From JAIBJN01 sp963748205 (lineage in GTDB: Bacteria > Actinomycetota > Thermoleophilia > Gaiellales > Gaiellaceae), in assembly GCA_963748205.1 (NCBI GenBank), contig CAVVIB010000004.1:119143-183142 (forward strand): 64,000 bases of DNA, given 5' to 3'. Positions 55,924 to 63,594 of this stretch are shown here, piece after piece. The position numbers were made by a program, and so were the translations under genes. The notes under the pieces are model-generated. The model saw only the letters and a program-made list of their open reading frames with translations, made no database searches and had not been told where the DNA came from. Positions within the stretch are counted from its first letter, which is position 1. Each line of letters opens with the position of its first letter.

Positions 55924-57165
55924 TCAGGTCGCGGACGTCGGCGTGGAGGCAAGGGCGAGGTACCGCTCGGCGACGAGGTCTGCGAACGCCGGGTCGTTCA
56001 CATGCGTGTCGGCGAGCTCGAGTTGGATGTCGGGCCGAAGCGCAGTTCCGAGAGCGTCCAGGAACGCGGCATCGGCCTCCGGGAACCAGAGATCGCCACC
56101 CTCGACGTCGGCCAGCGAGAAGCCCCGGGTCGGCGCGAGGACGTGCACGGGCCCTTGCGCCTCGTTGAGCCGTTCGGCGACGACGCGGCCCAGCTCGGCC
56201 ATCTCCCCCGGCTCGAGCCTGACGAGAGTGGCCACTGGATTGTGGTAGTAGCTCTGGCGCGTGCGGTACTCGGGCGGAAGGGTGTCGGGTGCGCCCTGGT
56301 TGAAGAAGTCGACGCAGCCGGGAACGACCACCTGCGGGAGACCCCTCCGGCCCGCGGCCCGTAGGCGATTCGGCCCTGTCGAATGGAGGCCGTCCAGGAG
56401 GGAGTTCGCGAGCTCGGAGAGCGTGTAGTCGATCACGCCCGCGAGTGCGCCCGCTTCGACGAGCTTCTCCATCGCGGGCCCGCCGACCCCGTTCGCGTGG
56501 AAGATGACCGGCTCGTGGCCGGCCTGCTCTAGCGCCGTGCGGATGCGCATGACCGCCGGCGTGGTGTGACCGAGCATCGTGATGCCCACGCTCCGTCCGC
56601 CCAGGTCCTGCACGGGGCGCCCCGCGTCCCGAGCCATGCCCGCGACGGCAGCCGCCGCGTTGTCGAACACGGCTCGCGCGATCGGGTTGAGGCCGAGGAT
56701 GTCGACGACCGAGTGCATGACGAGCACGTCGCTCTCACCCACAAAGGGGCCGAACGCGCGGCGCCCAGAGGCGCTCGGCGTCACGATCAGCTTGGGGACG
56801 CCGACGGGAAGCGCGTGCATCGCGGCCGCTCCCAAGAGGGCTCCCTCCGCGCCGCCCAGGCAGAGCACTCCGTCCAGCCGGCCCTCGAGCCAAAGGCGAA
56901 GGCAGACCGCGCGCACTCCCTCTTCCATCAGCTCGACTGCCGCGCCTCGGCTCCCCGCCGACCGGATGCGCTCCAGCTCGTGGCCGCCCTCGCGGGCGAC
57001 CTCTTCCCGCGTGATGTCGGCGCTCGTACCCGGCTCACCCAGGATCCCCGAGTCGACGACGACCGGCCGGACGCCGAGGGCTACCAGCCGCTCGCGCACG
57101 TAGGCGATCTCGTCGCCCTTCGTGTCGAGCGTGCCGATCAGCGCGATCTGTGGCTCGTCCTTCAC
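55924..57165 (-). CDS. UPF0261/Tm-1-like ATP-binding-domain protein, second copy
   Basis: This 413-residue protein has the UPF0261 signature IALIGTLDTKGDEIAYVRER near the start, ADITREEVA, and VDGVLCLGG-like DGVLCLGGAEGALLGAAAMH at the glycine-rich loop, followed by PVGVPKLIVTPSASG. It is a paralogue of the gene at 61633, but the loop here is GGAEGA where the other has GGSGGT. UPF0261 is the N-terminal half of the tomato antiviral protein Tm-1; the bacterial role is unknown. It has no TIM-barrel partner gene directly beside it. GTG at 57165. Confidence 0.85.
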   Translation of the reverse strand: MKDEPQIALIGTLDTKGDEIAYVRERLVALGVRPVVVDSGILGEPGTSADITREEVAREGGHELERIRSAGSRGAAVELMEEGVRAVCLRLWLEGRLDGVLCLGGAEGALLGAAAMHALPVGVPKLIVTPSASGRRAFGPFVGESDVLVMHSVVDILGLNPIARAVFDNAAAAVAGMARDAGRPVQDLGGRSVGITMLGHTTPAVMRIRTALEQAGHEPVIFHANGVGGPAMEKLVEAGALAGVIDYTLSELANSLLDGLHSTGPNRLRAAGRRGLPQVVVPGCVDFFNQGAPDTLPPEYRTRQSYYHNPVATLVRLEPGEMAELGRVVAERLNEAQGPVHVLAPTRGFSLADVEGGDLWFPEADAAFLDALGTALRPDIQLELADTHVNDPAFADLVAERYLALASTPTSAT

Positions 57166-57175
57166 AGGCCCCCCG

Positions 57176-58030
57176 TCATGCCCGGTCGCGCCACTCCCGC
57201 GTGTGCACATCGACCGGCACCTTCTGGAACTCCTCCAGCGCCGCGGCGAGGTGTGCGGCGTACAGCTCGTACGTCTGCTCCCCCTTCTCCGCGGTCGCCC
57301 GGAACGGGTTGCCGATCACGCCGCTCGGCGTGAAGTCGCTGTGGTCCGTGGGGAAGAGGAAGTACTGGTACCCCTGGAACTCGACCTCCGGCGCCCCGTC
57401 CAGCTTGACGAATCCGTCAGGGAACCAGTCAGGGCGCTTGACCTTCTGGTTCACAGCGCGGTCCATGCGCACCAGCCCCTCGTCGTGCGCCATCACCTGG
57501 GCGGTCTCGAGCTCGCTGGAGTGCCAGCCCGGCGTCTCCTCGGGCGGGTTCTCCATGACCGGGTCGATGAGGCCGAGATACCGCTCGGCGTAGAGCTTCG
57601 AGAATGTGACGAAGGCGCCGGTTTCGTACCGGATCCGCCGCAGCAGCGGGTCGATGATCTTCGTGTTCGAGCCGTGGTTGTTGACGAACACGAGCCGGTT
57701 GAACCCGTGGTGGATCAGCGAGCGCGCCACGTCGTGGTAGACGTCGAGCAGGATCTGCGAGCGGATCGTGATCGTCCCGGTCCCCTCGCCCGGCCCGTAC
57801 ATGTGCTGCGGCGAGTAGCCGAACCAGACACACGGCGTGTACAGGACCGCCGCCCGCTCGGCTGCGCGCTGCGTGATCTCGTCGGCCTGGATCGTGTCCG
57901 TCGCAAGCGGCAGATGGGGCCCGTGCTGCTCCAGGCTCGCGATGGGGATCATCACGATGTCCTTCTCGGCCAAGTAGGCCTGGATGTCCGGCGGGGCGAG
58001 ATCGGCGATGTTGTAAGAAGGCAGCTCCAT
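57176..58030 (-). CDS. Creatininase-family amidohydrolase
   Basis: This is a 284-residue member of the creatininase/formamide-amidohydrolase superfamily. Metal ligands are visible in SLEQHGPHLPLATDT (Glu34, His36, Asp45), the NNHGSN loop (117-122) and WHSSELETAQVM (His170, Glu175 region). The usual loop sequence is NGHGGN, so two positions differ. Family members open cyclic amides or hydrolyse formamides. In this operon it may open a ring or lactam-like intermediate. ATG at 58030 has a perfect AGGAGGT site. Confidence 0.85.
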   Translation of the reverse strand: MELPSYNIADLAPPDIQAYLAEKDIVMIPIASLEQHGPHLPLATDTIQADEITQRAAERAAVLYTPCVWFGYSPQHMYGPGEGTGTITIRSQILLDVYHDVARSLIHHGFNRLVFVNNHGSNTKIIDPLLRRIRYETGAFVTFSKLYAERYLGLIDPVMENPPEETPGWHSSELETAQVMAHDEGLVRMDRAVNQKVKRPDWFPDGFVKLDGAPEVEFQGYQYFLFPTDHSDFTPSGVIGNPFRATAEKGEQTYELYAAHLAAALEEFQKVPVDVHTREWRDRA

Positions 58031-58038
58031 CGGACCTC

Positions 58039-58941
58039 CTACGCGGGTGCTGCCGCGCTCTGGCGCAGGCAGTCGATCGACTCCTGCACGTACCGGTCGT
58101 ACAGCTCCTCGGGAACGGCGCCCGTGCCGTGGTCGCGCAGGAACTGCTCGAGGCCCACGCTCGCGTCGGCCTCGGACGCGTCACCGATCTCGGTGCGCTC
58201 GGAGATTCGGCTGCGATCGACCGTGGCCACGAACTCGACGGTGACGTAGCCCTCGTAGCCGACCTCGTCGAGCGTGCGCAGGATCAGCTCCCAGTCGATC
58301 GCGCCCTGGCCGGGGGGCATGCGGTTGTTGTCGGCCACGTGGAAGTCGACGAGCTTGTCACCGGCGGCCCTGATGGCGGACGGCCAGTCGGCCTCCTCGA
58401 TATTCATGTGGAAGATGTCGAGGCAGACACCGCAGTCGCCTCCGACGTCCTCCGCCAGCGCGAGCGCCTGGTCGCAGCGGTTCAGGAAGTAGGTCTCGAA
58501 GCGGTTCAGCGGCTCGAGCGCGAGCCGGACTCCGCTGCTCTCGGCGTGCGCCTGGCACTCCTTCAGGCTCTCGACCGCCCACTTCCACTCCTCCTCGGGA
58601 GTGGACATGGGCGTGACCTTGCCGACGGTCGACGGGACGACGGTCAGGATCGAGCCGCCGAGCGCCTTGATCAGGTCGATCGTGTCCTTGACGTACTGGA
58701 CGCTGCCGATGCGCACGTACTTGTCCTCGTGCAGCAGGTCGCGTCCGCCGACCATGAGCGTCACGGAGCCCCAGCACTCGAGGCCGTGCTCGTCGAGCAG
58801 GGAGCGCACCTGCTTCGGGTCGTATAGCGCCGGCTCGCCGGAGATCTCGATTCCGTCGTAGCCGGAACGAGCCAGCCGTCGGATCGTCGTCTCGATCGGC
58901 TCGGGCCGCATCCAGTTGTGCATCGCCACCTTCAGTGCCAT
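58039..58941 (-). CDS. Sugar phosphate isomerase/epimerase-like TIM-barrel protein (second)
   Basis: This is a 300-residue TIM-barrel protein of the xylose-isomerase-like superfamily. Metal-site pieces are RLALEPLNRFETYFLNR (Glu), GVCLDIFHMNIEEAD (Asp, His), LVDFHVADNNRMPPG (His) and YVTVEFVATVD (Glu). It resembles D-psicose/tagatose epimerases and IolE/IolI-type enzymes. ATG at 58941 is preceded by AGGAGGACC. The gene lies between the FAD-linked oxidase and the creatininase gene, with gaps of 27 and 8 bases, so it belongs to the operon. Confidence 0.85.
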   Translation of the reverse strand: MALKVAMHNWMRPEPIETTIRRLARSGYDGIEISGEPALYDPKQVRSLLDEHGLECWGSVTLMVGGRDLLHEDKYVRIGSVQYVKDTIDLIKALGGSILTVVPSTVGKVTPMSTPEEEWKWAVESLKECQAHAESSGVRLALEPLNRFETYFLNRCDQALALAEDVGGDCGVCLDIFHMNIEEADWPSAIRAAGDKLVDFHVADNNRMPPGQGAIDWELILRTLDEVGYEGYVTVEFVATVDRSRISERTEIGDASEADASVGLEQFLRDHGTGAVPEELYDRYVQESIDCLRQSAAAPA

Positions 58942-58968
58942 TCGGTCCTCCTCGCGTTGCCGACTGCG

Positions 58969-60393
58969 TTACAGATCGAGCTTGCCCGGGTTCATGATCC
59001 GGTTCGGGTCGAGCACCTCCTTGATCCGGCGCAGAACGTCGAGCGCGGGCCCGTGCTGGGCTCGCATGTACGGCGCCAGCTTGAGCCCGACGCCATGGTG
59101 GTCGTTCATGACGCCGCCGGCGCCGAGCATCGCCTGCACGGCGTCCGCCCAGATCCGGTCGTGTAGGTCGATGGCCTCGGGCCCGCCGTCCGGGACGATG
59201 AAGCGGCCGTACATCATCGTCCCCCACGGGTACCAGTGGCTGAAGTGGACCTTGAGCGCGAGCCCGTGCTCGGCGTACGGCGCCTCGACCGCCTCTTTCA
59301 CCGCCCGGTAGACGTCGTAGATGCGGGCGTACGGAGCGACCGCCTCGATCGTCCCCCAGATGGCTGGGAGCTGTGGATGGTGCGGCGGCTTGTAGAACTC
59401 GTAGCGGCGCTTCCACCACGTCTCGCCGAGCTTGCCGTCGAGGACGACGGCTCCGCGCTCGCGGGCGAGCGCGAGCAGCGTCTCCGCCTCCGCGTCCGCA
59501 ACGGCGGGCTCGCCTTCGAAGCAGAAGACCGTGCAGACACCCTCCAGCTCCTGTTCGACGACGGGCCCGAGCGACGTGCGGGTGGCCACCTCGTCGTACA
59601 TGCGCACGACGGATGGGCGCAGGCCGCGGGCGATGATGGAGCGCACCGTGGCGATCCCCTCGGGCACCGATCCGAACGAGACCGCCTCGAAGCGGCGCGC
59701 CGCCGGGAGGGGCGCGAGCTGGAGGCTCGCGCGGGTGACGACGCCGAGCGTGCCCTCGGAGCCGATGAAGAGCTGCGTCAGCTCGGGCCCCACTGCGTGC
59801 CTGGGGACGCCAACGGTTTCGATCACCGTCCCGTCCGCGAGGGCGATGCGGAGCGAGAGGACGAGATCCTCGATCTTGCCGTAGCGCGTCGAGAGCACCC
59901 CGGAGCCGCGGGCGGCGACGTAGCCGCCGACCGTCGCCAGATCGACCGAAGCCGGGTAGTGCGGGAGCATGAGCCCTCGCTCGTTCAATGCGCGCTCGAG
60001 CACCTCGCCGTTGACGCCCGCCTCTGCCGTCACCGTCAGCGATTCCTCGTCCACCTCGACGATGCGGTCGAGGCGAGTGAGGTCGAGGAGGATGCCGCCC
60101 TCGACCGGAACCGCTCCTCCCTGGCTTCCCGAGCCGCCGCCGCGGGGGACAACGGGGAGACCTCGCTCGTTGGCGAAGCGGAGCACTGCAGCGACGCCGG
60201 CTTCGTCGGCCGGCAGGACGGCGACGTCCGGAAGACCGAGCGGGCTCCCGCTCGCCTGCGCCGCAAGCGCCTTCCAGTAGGTGTCGGCGGCGTAGCGCTC
60301 GAGGCCGTCCGCGTCGGCGATGACCGCGTCGTCTCCTACGAGACCACGGAGGTCGCGCACGAACGTCTCGCTTCTGGGCGTTCCGACGCTCAT
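58969..60393 (-). CDS. FAD-linked oxidase (GlcD/VAO family)
   Basis: This is a 474-residue flavoprotein with the PCMH-type FAD domain. Its key loop is LPVVPRGGGSGSQGGAVPVE (79-98), followed by GGYVAARGSGVLSTRYGKIE and the substrate domain with HFSHWYPWGTMMYGRF and NDHHGVGLKLAPYM. Homologues oxidise 2-hydroxyacids (glycolate, D-lactate) or act as alkyl-dihydroxyacetone-phosphate synthases. Oxidation of a sugar acid is the likeliest role here, but the substrate is not known. Its ATG overlaps the cupin gene's stop by four bases. Confidence 0.85.
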   Translation of the reverse strand: MSVGTPRSETFVRDLRGLVGDDAVIADADGLERYAADTYWKALAAQASGSPLGLPDVAVLPADEAGVAAVLRFANERGLPVVPRGGGSGSQGGAVPVEGGILLDLTRLDRIVEVDEESLTVTAEAGVNGEVLERALNERGLMLPHYPASVDLATVGGYVAARGSGVLSTRYGKIEDLVLSLRIALADGTVIETVGVPRHAVGPELTQLFIGSEGTLGVVTRASLQLAPLPAARRFEAVSFGSVPEGIATVRSIIARGLRPSVVRMYDEVATRTSLGPVVEQELEGVCTVFCFEGEPAVADAEAETLLALARERGAVVLDGKLGETWWKRRYEFYKPPHHPQLPAIWGTIEAVAPYARIYDVYRAVKEAVEAPYAEHGLALKVHFSHWYPWGTMMYGRFIVPDGGPEAIDLHDRIWADAVQAMLGAGGVMNDHHGVGLKLAPYMRAQHGPALDVLRRIKEVLDPNRIMNPGKLDL

Positions 60394-60794
60394 GACGACC
60401 GCAGGGACCTCCAGGGCTCCTCGCCGGAGACGTCCACGAGCTCGTAACCTCCTTCACCGGCGCACGGACCGAGAGCGACCGTCAACCGCGCGGTCTCCTG
60501 CCCCGTGTTGAACGAGGCGTGGACGGTGCCCATCCCGATGAAGACGGCTTCGCCGGGCCCGAGGACGGTCTGCTCACCCTCGAGCCACTGCTCGATCTCA
60601 CCCGCCTGGACGACGATCACCTCTTCCTGCTCGGGGTGCGTATGGAAGTCGTGGCCGTGGCCCGGCTCCAGCGAGACGTCGAGCACCGTGAGCTGTCGCG
60701 CACCGGTGGACGGTGGCCGGCTGATCCACCCGAGGCCACCCCAGTCGAGCTGCTCGCGCTCGATGTCGGTCTCGTGGACGAACCTCCCGTTCAT
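60390..60794 (-). CDS. Cupin-domain protein
   Basis: This is a 134-residue single cupin. The metal motif is GHDFHTHPEQEEVIVVQAGEIEQ in the first half (His51, His53, Glu57) and His92 in MGTVHASFN in the second. Single cupins of this size isomerise or bind sugars and acids. Both ends overlap neighbours by four bases (TIM barrel upstream, oxidase downstream), so it is part of one coupled block. Start ATG with GGAAGGAG upstream. Confidence 0.82.
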   Translation of the reverse strand: MNGRFVHETDIEREQLDWGGLGWISRPPSTGARQLTVLDVSLEPGHGHDFHTHPEQEEVIVVQAGEIEQWLEGEQTVLGPGEAVFIGMGTVHASFNTGQETARLTVALGPCAGEGGYELVDVSGEEPWRSLRSS

Positions 60795-61636
60795 ACGTGT
60801 TCTCCTTCCCGCCTGCGGGCGGGGATCGCCTTGAAGCGCTTCACGGTCTCCGTCAGCGCGATTTCGGTCGGGAGCCGTTCCATGCTCGAGGCCCCGAAGA
60901 AGCCGACGACCCCCTTCGTGCGCTCGAGCACGTAGGCCGCGTCGTCCGGCTCCGAGATGGGGCCGCCGTGGCAGAGGACGAGAACCTCGGGCGCGACCTC
61001 AACGGCAGCGTCGTGCATCGCCTGAATGAGCTCGACCGACTCGTCGAGCGTCCTGGCGGTCTCGGCGCCGATCGACCCGCCCGTCGTCAGCCCCATGTGG
61101 GGCACGAGCACGTCGGCGCCCGCTTCTGCCATCGCCCGGGCATCCTCCGGGGTGAAGACGTAGGGGCACGTGAGCAGGCCGAGCTCCCGCGCGGCGCGAA
61201 TCATCTCCACCTCGAGCGCGTAGCTCATGCCCGTCTCCTCGAGGTTCTGGCGGAAGGTCCCGTCGATGAGGCCGACGGTGGGGAAGTTCTGGACGCCCGT
61301 GAAGCCGGCCTCCTGCACCTGCCGGAGGAAGACGGGCATGAGTCGGAAGGGATCCGTGCCGCACACGCCGGCGAGGACAGGCGTCGACTCCACGACCGGC
61401 AGCACCTCGCCCGCCATCTCCATGACGATCGCGTTCGCGTCGCCGTAGGGGAGCAGGCCGGCCAGCGATCCGCGGCCCGCCATCCGATACCGCCCCGAGT
61501 TGTAGACGATGACGAGATCGGCGCCGCCGGCCTCCGCGCACTTCGCCGAGAGCCCGGTCCCGGCGCCGGCGCCGATGATCGGCCGGCCGTCCTCCACCTG
61601 CGCCCGCAGGCGCGCCAGCGCTTCCTCCCGCTTCAT
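60791..61636 (-). CDS. Phosphoenolpyruvate-hydrolase-family TIM-barrel protein (Tm-1 C-terminal-like)
   Basis: This is a 281-residue protein of the PEP_hydrolase/TIM-barrel signal-transduction family. Typical strands are PIIGAGAGTGLSAKCAEAGG, DLVIVYNSGRYRMAGRGSLA, VLAGVCGTDPFRLM, GVQNFPTVGLIDGTFR and DVLVPHMGLTTGGSIG. In tomato Tm-1 this fold is the C-terminal half, after a UPF0261 N-terminal half. Here the two are separate genes overlapping by four bases in the same order. The enzymatic reaction is not established. Confidence 0.85.
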   Translation of the reverse strand: MKREEALARLRAQVEDGRPIIGAGAGTGLSAKCAEAGGADLVIVYNSGRYRMAGRGSLAGLLPYGDANAIVMEMAGEVLPVVESTPVLAGVCGTDPFRLMPVFLRQVQEAGFTGVQNFPTVGLIDGTFRQNLEETGMSYALEVEMIRAARELGLLTCPYVFTPEDARAMAEAGADVLVPHMGLTTGGSIGAETARTLDESVELIQAMHDAAVEVAPEVLVLCHGGPISEPDDAAYVLERTKGVVGFFGASSMERLPTEIALTETVKRFKAIPARRREGEHV

Positions 61637-62865
61637 GCGCGCACCTCGCCGGCGGTCCAGGCCTGGTAGTGCTGGTGGAGGGTGTCGACCATGGCATGCG
61701 CGAAGGCCGGATCGTTGACGTCGGTGTCGAGCTCGCGCACGTCCACGCCGGGGTCGAGCGTGTCGCGAAGTGCGTCGAAGAGCGCCCGGTCGGCTTCCGG
61801 GTCGAAGAAGACTTGTCCCTCCACGTCGATAAGCGACACCCCGCGAAGCGGGATGAAGAGCGTCACTGGTCCGGTCGCAGACGAGAGCTTGCGCCCGATG
61901 CGGCGTCCCAGCTCGGCGGATTCCTCAGCGGTCGTCCGCATGAGCGTGACCGTCGGGTTGTGCTTGTAAAGGAGCCGGTCCCGGAACTCGACAGGCACCG
62001 TTTCCACGGGGCCGAAGTTGACCATGTCGAGCGCCCCGAGCGAGACCACCTGCGGGATCCCGAGCTCGCCGGCGGCCTCGAGCCGGTCCGGGCCGGCGGA
62101 GAGAACGCCGCCGACGAGGTCGTCGGCCAGCTCGGTGGTGGTGGCGTCGAGCGACGCGGTGATGAAGCCGCTCCGCATGAGCGCCTCCATCGACTGTCCC
62201 CCTGTCCCGGTCGCGTGGAAGACGAGCACCTCATAGCCGAGCTCCTCGAGGCGCTCGCGCGCCGCGGTCACGCAAGGGGTTGTGACGCCGAACATCGTGG
62301 CCCCGACGAGCGGCTTCCCGCCCTCAACTGTGGGTGGGTCCGCAGTCGCCATGCCCGCCATCGCAGCCGCCGCATTGGCCAGGATGCGGGCCGAGACGGC
62401 GTTGATCCCGGAGATGTCGACGACGGAGTACGTCATCGTCACGTCCGTCGCGCCCACGTAGGGGCGCGTGTCGCCGGACGCCATCGTCGAGACCATCAGC
62501 TTGGGGACGCCGACCGGGAGCGCTCTCATCGCCTCGGTGGCGACCGCCGTTCCACCCGACCCCCCGAGGGCGAGGATGCCGTCGAGGCGACCTGCGCCGT
62601 GAAGCTCGATCACGATCCTCGCGGCGCCACGCGCCATGGTCTCCACGGCGGCCCCGCGGTCGCCCGCGTCGGCGAGTGCGCGGACGTCTGTTCCCGCCGC
62701 CTGCGCCACCTCCTCACGCGTCACGTCCGCGGCCGCGCGAGGCTCGCCGAGCACCCCGGCGTCGATCAGGATCGTCTCGACCCCGTGCCCGCTCAGGAGC
62801 GAGCGGAGGTAGGCGTACTCGTCCCCCTTCGTGTCCAGCGTGCCGAGCAGGACGACAGTGGCCAT
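61633..62865 (-). CDS. UPF0261/Tm-1-like ATP-binding-domain protein, first copy
   Basis: This is a 410-residue UPF0261 protein with VVLLGTLDTKGDEYAYLRSL at the start, ADVTREEVA, the glycine-rich loop ILALGGSGGTAVATEAM, PVGVPKLMVSTMASGDT and VEGQVFFDPEADRALFDALR near the end. Its stop overlaps the start of the TIM-barrel gene, rebuilding the Tm-1 order across two reading frames. The family binds ATP in tomato Tm-1; the bacterial reaction is unknown. ATG at 62865, three bases after the LivF-type gene. Confidence 0.88.
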   Translation of the reverse strand: MATVVLLGTLDTKGDEYAYLRSLLSGHGVETILIDAGVLGEPRAAADVTREEVAQAAGTDVRALADAGDRGAAVETMARGAARIVIELHGAGRLDGILALGGSGGTAVATEAMRALPVGVPKLMVSTMASGDTRPYVGATDVTMTYSVVDISGINAVSARILANAAAAMAGMATADPPTVEGGKPLVGATMFGVTTPCVTAARERLEELGYEVLVFHATGTGGQSMEALMRSGFITASLDATTTELADDLVGGVLSAGPDRLEAAGELGIPQVVSLGALDMVNFGPVETVPVEFRDRLLYKHNPTVTLMRTTAEESAELGRRIGRKLSSATGPVTLFIPLRGVSLIDVEGQVFFDPEADRALFDALRDTLDPGVDVRELDTDVNDPAFAHAMVDTLHQHYQAWTAGEVRA

Positions 62866-62868
62866 GAT

Positions 62869-63594
62869 CTACGCGGCCGCTCCCTCGACGCGGGAGACGC
62901 CGAGGTAGCGCTGCTGCGCATCCGGGTCGTCGAGGAGCGCCTTGGCGCTCATCTCTGTCGCGATCTCACCGGCGACCATGATCAGCTGACGCTCGGCGAG
63001 CGAGGTGGCGACGCCGAGGTTCTGCTCGACCAGGAGAAGCCCGACCCCCTCCTGGACGAGACCCTGGCAGGTGCCGACCAGGTTCTCGACGATCGCCGGC
63101 GCCAGGCCCTCGGAGGGCTCGTCCATGATCAGAAGCTTGGGATTGCCGAGAAGCGCGCGCGCGATGGCGAGCATCTGCTGCTCCCCGCCCGAGAGCTGGG
63201 CGGCGCCGATCTTGCGACGCTCGGCGAGGCGTGGGAACAGCTCCCAGATCGCCGCCTTGTTCCAGCGGCCGCCACGTCCGGCGCCGAGCATGTCGAGGTG
63301 CTCCTCCGTCGAGAGCGAGGGGAACAGTCTCCGACCCTGGGGCACGTAGCCGATCCCCGCGCCGGAGATCTTGTAGGGCGCCCGGCCCATGAGCTCCTGC
63401 CCTTCGAAGCGGACGGAGCCGTCCGCGCGGGCCATGAGGCCCATGATGGCGAGGCAGAGCGTCGTCTTCCCCATGCCGTTGCGGCCGATGAGAGCGACCG
63501 GCTCGCGACCGAACTCGAAGCTGACGTCGTGCAGGACGCGCGCACGCCCGTAGTAGGCGTTGACCTTGTCCAGGATGAAGACGGGGTCACTCAT
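62869..63594 (-). CDS. livF: Branched-chain-amino-acid-type ABC transporter ATP-binding protein (LivF)
   Basis: This is a 241-residue ATPase of the HAAT (branched-chain amino acid, amide, urea) class. It has the N-terminal LDKVNAYYGRARVLHDVSFE, Walker A GRNGMGKTT, the signature LSGGEQQMLAIARALLGNP, Walker B LLIMDEPSEGLAP and the short GVGLLLVEQNLGVA H-loop region, all typical of LivF. It overlaps the LivG-type gene by eight bases. The binding protein and permeases should lie beyond the window edge. The transporter may import the operon's substrate. Confidence 0.9.
   Translation of the reverse strand: MSDPVFILDKVNAYYGRARVLHDVSFEFGREPVALIGRNGMGKTTLCLAIMGLMARADGSVRFEGQELMGRAPYKISGAGIGYVPQGRRLFPSLSTEEHLDMLGAGRGGRWNKAAIWELFPRLAERRKIGAAQLSGGEQQMLAIARALLGNPKLLIMDEPSEGLAPAIVENLVGTCQGLVQEGVGLLLVEQNLGVATSLAERQLIMVAGEIATEMSAKALLDDPDAQQRYLGVSRVEGAAA

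Noticed and set aside
50955..58941. Myo-inositol catabolic cluster
   Set aside because: Gfo/Idh/MocA, isomerase-like TIM barrels, DeoR regulator and an aldolase are shared with iol clusters, but IolA, IolB, IolC and IolD are not present and UPF0261, creatininase and FAD oxidase do not belong to that pathway.
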